From: Lingula anatina
Taxonomy: Eukaryota; Brachiopoda; Lingulata; Lingulida; Lingulidae
NCBI RefSeq assembly: GCF_001039355.2
Contig: NW_019775400.1
Location: 160,342-186,862, forward strand
DNA: 26,521 nucleotides
Reading direction: 5' to 3'
The notes beneath the pieces are model-generated. The model searched no databases. It had not been told where the DNA came from and saw only the letters and a program-made list of their open reading frames with translations. Shown here piece after piece: positions 11,169-20,205 of the stretch. A program made the position numbers and the translations under genes. Each line of letters starts with the position of its first letter. Positions within the stretch are counted from its first letter, which is position 1.

Positions 11169-11864
11169 CAAGTACTCAGACCTGCCCAACTACCAGACTC
11201 GGCACCAAATGATCCTAGGATTGCTGAAACTGTCGGTCTGATCGGTCATGACCGGGAAAATTTGTCTGGACCGGTAGAAAATTGGACTTGGTCGGTCCAA
11301 AGGACCGACAAGAGTTTTAAGAACTGCAATTTTGAATATACAGTCATCTTTCGACATACTTCACTAATAAAATTATATAAAGCCCAAAGCGTTTTTTCCC
11401 TTCCATTTCAAAACTATCACATTCACAAACAAAGTTAGCTACCCTAATCGTACTGGTAGTATCTGTCTCAAACGAAAAACAAAACAAAAATCCATTTGGT
11501 CCGGCAAATTTTTTATTACTGCCGGTCCAAATGTCCGGCCATTCTGAAAAGTTTTCAGCATATCTGTGATCCCAAATTCTCTGGTAGATCGGACCACACT
11601 ACCTGTTTTCAAGGTGTGTGTCAGTACGCATTTCACAGTATCATACCCCGGAACAAATTTTGAGATGAGATGCACTAATTTCCAACCCCGCTCAGAATCA
11701 TCGCTATCACATCACATACTAGGCAAGAGCAGTCTCGCTTGTGATACTTCGAAGCATGTTCTGAGGCGCACCTTGAAAATGGGTACTAGTAGTGTAGTCC
11801 GATCTACCGGTGAATTCAGGATCTTTAGGTGCCAAGCCTGAAAGTTGGGTGGGCCCGGTACTGG
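11169..11864. mobile_element. ~0.7 kb DNA-transposon-like element with terminal and nested inverted repeats
   Basis: The left end (cccaact at 11185, ggcacc at 11201, gatcct at 11211) recurs in inverse order at the right end (aggatc 11818-11823, ggtgcc 11828-11833, agttggg 11843-11849). This gives terminal inverted repeats of about 40 bases, possibly reaching an outer GTAC at 11172/11858. Inside are more inverted pairs: 11568-11644 against 11741-11823 (about 75 bases each, ~96-base loop), 11494-11506 against 11520-11532, and 11289-11313. GGTCCG/GGACCG-type words recur throughout, unlike the flanks. Open frames here (116 and 91 codons) have no recognisable domain, so it is probably a non-autonomous foldback or MITE-type copy. 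Exact ends and target duplication were not resolved. Confidence 0.65.
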
Positions 11865-12297
11865 TTTTGGTCATCAAGACTGCAATATGACGCCATTAAG
11901 GTATAGGAGTCATTTATACACCCACGCAGTAACATGTGAGACTGCTGTATGATACAGGGCTTGTATGTACCCAACTTGGGAACCCTGCTGCAATTACTGA
12001 TTAATTACTACCTTCCTTAGCTAGGCTCCACTTCACTTGATATGACAACAGTACATATATGAAGCAATGAAGTCATGCACCTATTCCGTTAATGACAAAA
12101 AGCGTGGTAACACCTATAAATAGAGGCAACTTCCTGCAATACACAAAAAAATGCAAGTCAGTATTATTTGTAGTTATTATGAAATAGTATATGCAGTTGT
12201 AATACTTCCACCTCTGTCAGTTTCCTTTTACCTCTTCTAATCTTGTAGAATATCCCTCGTTTCTCAATAGATATGTCTCAAGTCCTGCGAAACTCAC

Positions 12298-12338
12298 CTT
12301 GTGCCTTTGAAAGGCAAACACTTGATGACAAACTCATC
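12298..12338 (-). other. Candidate small exon in the CDC42SE upstream intron
   Basis: In minus sense AAAACCCACTCAG precedes and ACAAG|GTGAGTTT follows a 41-base segment that is open in the frame DEFVIKCLPFKGT. The donor is strong and the acceptor tract only fair. It could be a second UTR exon or a chance pair of sites. Confidence 0.22.
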
Positions 12339-12669
12339 CTGAGTGGGTTTTTAGATTAAGGCACAGTCCAGTCATCAAAGTACAAACCCCCAGAGACTAG
12401 AGACAACTTCTAAATAGAGCTGAATACAAATCTATAATCTATCCAGCATAGCCACAAAAGCTCTAGCAGGTAACCAAACAGCGAAATCTCAGGCGAGCAA
12501 GTCTCGGCCTTCCAAACAGTGACTGTACAGAAGGATCAATTACTGTGTAACTATTTTCATGTCCTTGTGAGAGTGACTTGGGGACTGCTGTAATATCACA
12601 GAGGTGTAGACAAGGCCACTGGCTTACCTGGTCAGTGTTTACCTTAATTATTTAGGGTACAGATTACTG

Positions 12670-12743
12670 ACCCCACCCCCCTAGTATTGTCCCTGTCGTA
12701 GAGTTTACTTACCCCTCCCCTTAGCATTGTTTCTGTTGTAGAC
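12670..12743. repeat. Imperfect 40-bp tandem pair
   Basis: ctagtattgtccctgtcgta at 12681 recurs 40 bases later as ttagcattgtttctgttgta, each preceded by a C-rich run. It is an old direct duplication. Confidence 0.7.
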
Positions 12744-14467
12744 AACCTTCTGCTTTATTCCAGGAGTAATATTTAACAGTTCATGGTATGTCTAAGCTAA
12801 GCTTTATCTCTTCAATTATGTTCAAAGCTGTTTAAACTTGCTTTTGCAATGCAATCTATATATGATATCAGTGCATAGGCTGCCTTAGGAAGGGGTGGCG
12901 AAGGGGGGTCATGGGGGGGGGGCTTGACTCAAAATGTGTAAGTACATCTCTTAGTCCATAAATCACCTCCTCTGCTGCAAGGCAAATATTTGCTTCCCAA
13001 TTTACTAAAAGGTAAAGTTATGTAGTCTGGCACTAATGGCTTGTTTGCCTATCCGCTAGCTCTAGGATTTTAAAAAGTCAACAAAGACAAAGCCCCCAAA
13101 ACACCTGTGGTTTTAGAGGACTTTCCTGGTTATCATGGCCTGAAATTTAGGTTTAGATCCTAAGTACACATCTCTAACCCATTAATATGACAGCAGCACA
13201 CGTGCATCAGTCAACCCAGCTCTTCAAAGTTTTCCTGAGGACAGGTCTATTGGAACGACTGTGTTTGATCTGTTCTGGTGCTCAGGAATGTAGTCTGGGG
13301 CAGGTGTCGTGCCAAAATAGGGACGTCTGGGGATTTCAAAAATTATTTTCAAGAATATTATAAATGAGTTAAGAAATAGCCATAATGGGGTGGTAAGAAA
13401 TGAAGGGGTGGCATGAAGATGATTTAAATGTTAGGTTTGCCAAATGTGCAGTCATGCAAATAGACGGCTTTTCACTTGACATTTCATGAAAATTTTTCAC
13501 CTTTTACATTCTCATATCTCTCAAATTTTGAACTACAAACAATTATCTTGGTGTCCTTTAAGAAATAATTCCGAAGGATATTTCATCTGATTTGGCAGTT
13601 ATCAAAAGTAAACACATCTGAGGCATAAAGTAAAATAAAAATTAAATAAAGAAGATATAAATAATAAATAATAGAGTGAACAAAGACAAAATTTGGTTTT
13701 TAAATGTAAAACAAAGAGTAAAACAAACTAATGCCAGCTGACTTCAAAATTACCACGAACAAAGGAGTAATGACATGCATGCTGAGAGACCGAGAGTAAA
13801 TTAAAATTTTAAGTTTGTTGTTTTAAAAGAAAAACCTACAGAAATTCAATACATTATTACTTTCTGCAGTGATGTAGAGGGCTCCTCATTCAATATCTAC
13901 AAACAGCTTAACAACAAAAAGTCAAAACCAAACAAACAAAGAGAGCGCGCAGCATAAAATGGCTTTAGCTACTTCTGAGTATTTTTTACGCCACACAACA
14001 CACTCTGTGTTTTGTGGGGATCACGTCTGACCTCAAACCAAACTGTTTTGTGTTCCCAGTCTTAAGGCAAAGCTCTGAAATTCTATACAGGGTTTAACTA
14101 AGTATTTATTATATTAGGCATATTTCAAAGCACTTCACTGCAGTTAAATGTGGCCAGTGTGGCTTCCCTCTGACTTTTGAATTTGGCTTTAATATCTTGT
14201 GATGTTGAAATACACCCTTTCAGACTTATCAATAAAAATTGCCTGCGCATTCACAGATGATTTTATAAAACATTTGTGTAACACAATATACAGCATGAAT
14301 TTTCATAATAATCATAATGGATGAAAAATCAGATTTTCAGGATTTTTGAACAAAATTAAAGTAATTTGGTCTGACGTGGAGAAGCATAATACTGGGTGGT
14401 TTAAATATTTAATACCAGTGAAATATTCACTACCCATTTTTTTAAAAAAATTCACAGACCCACTCAC

Positions 14468-14549
14468 CTTTGTTATCTAGTTTGATAAAGTACTTCTCAT
14501 ATAAAGCTTCAGTCACTGCCCAAGTTGCACTCACATGTCACTGTCCCAT
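14468..14549 (-). other. Candidate non-coding 5'-UTR exon of CDC42SE
   Basis: In minus sense a textbook acceptor (TTTTCTCTTCTAG) and donor (CAAAG|GTGAGTGGG) enclose 82 bases. All three frames contain a stop, so it would be UTR. It starts with ATG and holds a 3-codon upstream ORF (M-G-Q). It lies in the expected position upstream of the first coding exon. Splice strength is the only evidence. Confidence 0.4.
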
Positions 14550-15540
14550 CTAGAAGAGAAAATGTTATATATCTTAGAACTTTAGTGCCATATTAATACA
14601 TGTTTGTAAACAAGGATTTTTCAATGGATTTCAGTTGTGTCATATCTTCCCATTTTTTATAATAAATCTGTAATTTCTAAAAGCAAGTTAGATTCAAGCT
14701 ACAAAAATGCATGGGCTTTATTTTTAAAAATTCACTTAGAAAAGAGCACCAAAACCTCCCCTGTTCTCCTTCTGACCACATTCTGGAGACATAAGCTTAA
14801 GATCCTGAATCCATTTACCACAGTGATATGAGGGCAAATATCTATACTAGTAAGTGATTTATTAAATGCATATTTCTACAGAAGTTACATATCAGCTGCT
14901 GACAGCGAAATACAACTGACATCTCACTTCCTGCCCCCCTCCAACAATATTCACCTTCTAAAACAGCCCTTCCCTCTTCCTACTTTGTATTTTCTGAGAC
15001 AACAAGGTCCAATATTATAACCAAATATTATCATATAATTGGTCTCTAACCTCTGTCCAATTCCTAACACAGACAGTGTTATTCAATAACATCAAATGAA
15101 GCTGTACAAAAAAATCTGGAGTAATTAAATATTCAGTATAATTAAGCCTACTAGTACTCTCTCTATACATGCATGACAACACGAATATTTATAGAAAAAT
15201 GATGCCAGTACCCGTAAATCAGTTTAAAGCACCAAAATGACGTAAGACTAAAAGTAACAGTCAACCCAGACAGATATACTAGCATGACATCAGATTGTTT
15301 TATTGACCCTGTTACAATAAAACATAGATGAGAGTCTTACTACTAAATTAAGTCAACTGATACCCGTCACCTAAGTTTGGGCTGTTTTGATACTTCCCTA
15401 TTTATGAGACCACAGTGACTCAATAAGTCCTGCTAGTGTTGATTGGTAAACCTCATGTTTTTCTTGAACTGAATTGTTGGGAAACACCTGTAACTTCATA
15501 TAACTTCACACAATAGGTTAACAAAAGGGCTCTAACTGCC

Positions 15541-15695
15541 CGGCCAATACATTCGTAAATATTCAATATTCCGCTTTATTTAATATCATAACACCGACTG
15601 CCAGGAAACGCGTCCCTTATCAGACCGGCTTCTTTACACTGCGGCCAAACTACAGCGTCACGACTCTACAGGTACAAGGCACGCGCCGCCCTTAA
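15541..15695. promoter_or_regulatory. CpG-dense patch, candidate alternative promoter
   Basis: About 15 CpG in 155 bases (CCCGGCC at 15540, AACGCGTCCC at 15607, CACGCGCCGCCC at 15680), against very few per kilobase in the flanks. It lies about 1 kb upstream, in minus sense, of the candidate UTR exon at 14468-14549, so an alternative CDC42SE first exon could start here. No convincing donor was identified near its downstream edge. Confidence 0.35.
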
Positions 15696-15933
15696 CACAG
15701 CTACAATACAAACACAGACAATAACTTTCCCCTGGTTACAGCCCAGACACAAGTCACATCAGATAAATTTCACCTGTACTAAACGATCAATACAAATAAA
15801 TACACAATTACATTGGAAAACACACCATGCTTTTACAACACATGAACAGTGCATAAGATACACAAAATGGTGCCCCGTAGTATAGCAGAAATCCAATACA
15901 AGAACACATTGTTACAATGTCCACAATCTATGC

Positions 15934-16126
15934 TGGTCGGTCAAGGCACGTAATTGGGGATTGTCCAATGCCCAATAAAATGAATAATTTATATGGTGTT
16001 TTAAGAGTGTTTTGAGTACAATTTGATAATCCTAAGAACAACACTATAAATCTGATAAGAATCTTTGCACCTTTAACACCTTGAAGGTGTTGGACAACAT
16101 TAGATGGATGGGGAACCAACCGACCA
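15934..16126. repeat. Possible short inverted-repeat element
   Basis: tggtcggt (15934-15941) and accgacca (16119-16126) are exact complements. Further in, gattgtccaa (15959) and ttggacaac (16090) also pair. A strong small hairpin, aacacctt-g-aaggtgtt, sits at 16075-16091. The 193-base segment looks like a decayed MITE but ends are short. Confidence 0.35.
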
Positions 16127-17363
16127 TGATCATGGGGACTACCAAAAGTTTTTATAATAAGTGAACTCTTTTCAATTGTAATTATTTATAAAAGCTTGGT
16201 AAATATTTACACACACAAATTACACTTATTAAACTGTATTCTTGCTGTGGTTAAGGGGAAAGGTGTGTAAGTACTACAGTAGACCCTGATCCCCTATTTT
16301 CCCCATTATTCCATGTGACCTGTTGCCATTTGTGGCTGCAGCATTATGTAAAATGATTACATTGTTTTCTAGTGTAAAAGCCTAGCATGGCATACAGTGC
16401 ACTTCACTGACAATACTACCTGGGTCTTTTCACTGACACTGCCCTTGTACCTTCTCTATATTTATATTATACAATGTTATAGGACCTCTCTTGTAAATCA
16501 ATTGTATTTTATATCTGAAAACACAGTGCTGTGGCATGACATACATAAATAAATAAGTTACTGAGTTATGGGAGCGTCTTAGTGCAATTTAGGTGCAGTT
16601 TACAAACAATGACCATCGGAGATTCGATGTGAAATAGCCACTGGTCAGTTATGTCCACCTCGTACTGGCAGTTACAATCACACTCAATCATAACTGATTA
16701 TCTGGCTGTCACGGGGTTCTTCCACATAAAATTACCAACAAGACAACATAAAAGCCAATTCAGGGGCATTAATAAAGCTGCACTGGTGTATGACAGGTCA
16801 GTCAGAAGTATGGAAACCTAGGGTCATACTAGGGTGGACAGCCACCAGACAATGGTAATAAATCAAAACCAATGTACATGCTGGCTGTTCATTTTTTCCA
16901 ATAATCAGCTGGGACACTTGGATTCAATATATACTCTACCAAAATCAATTTACCCATCTTCCTTAATGGCCTCTGTCAAGAAAACAGCGAGAGATGATGA
17001 CATTAACTAAGCATAAAGATGTAGTTTCCAGTTCCTTCCTTTACTACTATAAAACCACAAGTCAAGATACGGTAATTATTCACAAGTTTCAAACACAGCT
17101 CATATTCCAAATTAATTCTTTTTTCAAGTTTCATCACATTAAATCATTCAAGAAAACCTACTTAAATATAATACAATGCTTTCATGATCTCATCTCCTAT
17201 CTCTTACCTTTATAACTCATCATGTTCATATAATATCAATAAAAATTGCCTTACGAAATACAGTTAATGAATTCTTCTTGAATTTAGCTGATAACTACCA
17301 TAATGCGGGAAATAAAAGATGAGTCACTTAGACTAGAATGACAGGTGAACTGTACAAATGTGA

Positions 17364-17660
17364 GATGATTATCATCTGGGGGACAATGATATGAAAGTCT
17401 GGCTCTCCAACAGTAACCTGAGCTGGCAGATTTCTCGCCTCATTGAATAATGTTTTAATTAAGAGGATGCTGTCGCTAACTGGCTATTCTTAATTAAAAC
17501 AATGAGCAAATTAGTGGCAAATTCATTAAGTAGCAACATGGTGGCCTGAAGACATGTAAATAAAAAGCAATATCTGAGGCAGGCCTTAGCAGCTTCTTCT
17601 ACAGCTTTATATTTGTTGAAAAGATGCATATCTGACAAATTGGTTTCAGTTACTTCCAAT
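17364..17660. promoter_or_regulatory. Enhancer-like stretch with inverted TAATTA sites
   Basis: TGTTTTAATTAAGA (17451-17464) and its exact complement (17488-17501) form a perfect 14-bp inverted repeat around a 23-base spacer; each arm contains TTAATTAA. A gatgat-t-atcatc palindrome lies at 17364-17376. The stretch has mixed base composition without simple repeats. The regulatory role is inferred from motif density only. Confidence 0.3.
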
Positions 17661-19804
17661 TTGGTGGGCGTGTCTCTGTATAATAACAGTCACCAATAGT
17701 ACAAGAACATACATTTCATTTAAATTTGACGTATAAAAACACGTATAAGGATGTATATATTTAAACAAAACTCTGTATTTGAAAGTCTTGCATGAGAAAA
17801 TACTATCCTATAATCTACCCATAGATTTATATAACCTCAAACCTGTTTTTTAAGTGCGTGTCAGAGTTATGCCTTGATAAAAAGTATGAAATAAAGTCTC
17901 AATGTTGTTTTTCTGCCTGCTACTAAAAATAACACCACACAGATGTCTCAGACCAACTAAGGACTTACCCAGAGCACGACTGTTGAACAAAATGACCCAG
18001 AAAAATACTTAATCTTTGGGAGGAACAACAACAAACACACAAATGTTTCGACAAAATTAGTGCAAAAAAAACAATGAAAACCTTAAAAGACATAACTTGG
18101 TCCAGAGTTTATTTAGATTTAAAAGGCTTATAATATTAGATAGATCCAAAAACAAGGAAAGTTTAACCCTACTTAATTATTATCAACAAGCTAATGTACG
18201 AATTATTATCTCTGGCACCTCTTAACTAACAGTAAAATTCAGTATATATATGTCCTAGTTGACATAGTGACTAATGGTTGTTAGAGAGATTATATTCTAT
18301 AGTTCTAATACAATGTACATAATTATTGTAGTGCTTAATAAAACAGATATCATTATAACTATTATGTAGATAAACAGGGATTAATAGGATGTATGGTTGC
18401 CCTTGGTAAAAAAAAACAACACATATGACTTAAAGAGGGATATTGTAACATGTCAAGTGTTGATATATTATCAAAAAATTCTACTCAATGGATCAATTCC
18501 TTCATCAGGCCATTTTGGTGCCTATTTCTTTACAACAGCTGCAGTAGTCTGGATGATATATGAGAATACGCCAACAAATAACCTAGCTTAAACAAAAGGG
18601 AAATGGATAAACCATTTAGTGGAACAGTTCATTTATTGCTTATTGTATTAAGACAGTGCTGTAGTGTATATATATCATAATTACACTATAATATACATAA
18701 CTGTGTCTAATAATAATTTCTAAGTCATCATGGCAACTGAAGTCTGTAGTTGTAGCTATTAAAGAAATCTGTGCACATCAAGTCTGAGGCGATATGGATG
18801 TCAACAGAAATCAACCAATGTTAAACAAACATAATAAATGAAGTTTGTACAAGATAACTTTGACTATACTGCTTATATATTACTGATTTGTAAGTATCCT
18901 TTAAATTTTAGAAAAGAACTTTTTTCTCACTTAAAAAAATGGTTCATCTATTTTATGAATAGTTTTCTGTTATGACACCAGACAGTGCAGCTCCTCATTC
19001 TTTAATGGCTGTTTAAAAGCTTCAGTTCGGGGCACCACGGAGCATTTGAAAAAACGGTTATCACAGTGGTAAAAAATGACCTCATCATGATTTTCACTTT
19101 GAGCTTTATAAATTACTAATCACCAGTTATCTTAATTATTTACTTGCCCTATTGGGATATTTGAAAATTGTGACGAAGCCCCCTTTGATGATAACAGCAG
19201 GAATCATGAATCACAAAAAGTACCTAACACTCCTATATCTTGCAAATGTTTGATTTTTATCAACTTGTCATCAGAAGATTAACTGTCCGTTTCTTCATAT
19301 ACTCACTAAGTGTTTGGAATTTTCTGTGTACTACATCACATTAAAATCACAAACTATTTACTCAAAATGTACTAAGTCGGGGGGGGGGGGGGTAGACGAA
19401 CAAAATACATGTAAGAGGGGGCGTGGGTTAGAATTTAGTCAATGTGAAATGGCAAAATTGAGTATATTAGATAAACAGGAAGAGAGAAAGGGTCACGAAT
19501 CTCGTGCTAATGGGTCTGCAGCATACACAACTAAGTCCTCTGACTCATCATACTGTGCAGGCTTTTCTATTCTACATCAAACTAAATTTAATTTTGAGAC
19601 AACATTCCCTAAACATGTTGAATGCGACAAATGTGTACACGATCTAACACGAACCACATACCTATGCCTGTAAGAGACACTGAAAAGGAATAAGGTGCTA
19701 TTTACTTACCACGCCAATTTAAAAATGTTAATTGATATGCTCAGTATATACTCCAAAGCAGGAAGTCTTCAAAGCACTAGTAACAAACCATCCACCTGCG
19801 GCTC

Positions 19805-20051
19805 TCCTACCTGACCGAACAACGTCGCGGACGTATCAAAAGTGGGCGAAAGTGAATCTTTTAATGGTGGATCGGAATCAACAATATATATTGTGTTCGA
19901 TATAGTTCTAATACACTATAATAAACAGTAACTAGCAGCGTTGAACTCAATCTGTCTATCATGAGACACTGTTTTGTATTAGCAAACTAGTTTGTCGGAT
20001 GTTTATATATTAATGCGCGTCTGTTACGCATTATCTCGCGAGAACTTCGAC
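19805..20051. promoter_or_regulatory. Putative divergent promoter between CDC42SE and the thioredoxin-related gene
   Basis: CpG dinucleotides cluster here (GTCGCGGACG at 19824, GCGCG near 20015, CTCGCGAG at 20035) in an otherwise CpG-poor window. On the right is the palindrome TCTCGCGAGA (20034-20043), 8 bases before the thioredoxin start codon. On the left, in minus sense, GGTCAG|GTAGGA at 19810 could be the donor of a non-coding first exon of the minus-strand gene. A TATATATTA stretch lies at 20002-20010. Bidirectional use is inferred from gene orientation. Confidence 0.5.
20034..20043. promoter_or_regulatory. TCTCGCGAGA palindromic core-promoter element
   Basis: An exact 10-base match to the CGCG element found near transcription starts of TATA-less animal promoters and bound in vertebrates by BANP (earlier proposed for Kaiso-like factors). 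It lies 8 bases upstream of the ATG at 20052. Transcription probably starts close by, giving a very short 5' UTR, unless the element is itself transcribed. Confidence 0.6.
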
Positions 20052-20205
20052 ATGGCAGCCTCCAGGACACGCAAACTGTTCTGTGTATTTTTACATTTTA
20101 CACTGCTTAGTTTTTCTTTCGTAACATGTAGCACGATAGAGGAGATGAACAGCGTGGAACTCAAATCGGCTATGCAAAAACATTTGAGAATGGTTGTATA
20201 TTTTT
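20052..20205 (+). CDS. Thioredoxin-related gene, coding exon 1
   Basis: Encodes the signal peptide and the first beta strand (MVVYF). The donor is TTTTT|GTAAGTAG, leaving one base of the next codon (Y52 is split). Without splicing the frame stops three codons later. Confidence 0.85.

Larger units (their letters stand above)
11865..14467 (-). other. Probable CDC42SE 5' intron, middle part
   Basis: Non-coding. It holds the 40-bp tandem pair, a G-run cluster at 12892-12922 and the small candidate exon at 12298-12338. Confidence 0.45.
14550..19804 (-). other. Probable CDC42SE 5' intron or upstream region, distal part
   Basis: No coding signal. It contains the CpG patch at 15541-15695, the inverted-repeat element at 15934-16126 and an enhancer-like stretch at 17330-17660 with paired homeodomain-type sites. 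A 119-codon frame at 19314-19673 runs through a G14 tract and matches nothing I recognise. Confidence 0.4.

Noticed and set aside
11088-11438. 116-codon plus-strand frame
   Set aside because: Lies mostly inside the inverted-repeat element and encodes its repeated words; no transposase motif seen.
11740-11760. cttcgaag and other TTCGA words checked as possible tRNA B boxes across the window
   Set aside because: No matching A box and acceptor stem at the right distance; no tRNA gene supported.
20013-20051. Upstream in-frame ATG at 20013 as start of the thioredoxin-related protein
   Set aside because: Poor context (T at -3) and it would bury the signal peptide behind 13 extra residues; it would also overlap the TCTCGCGAGA element.
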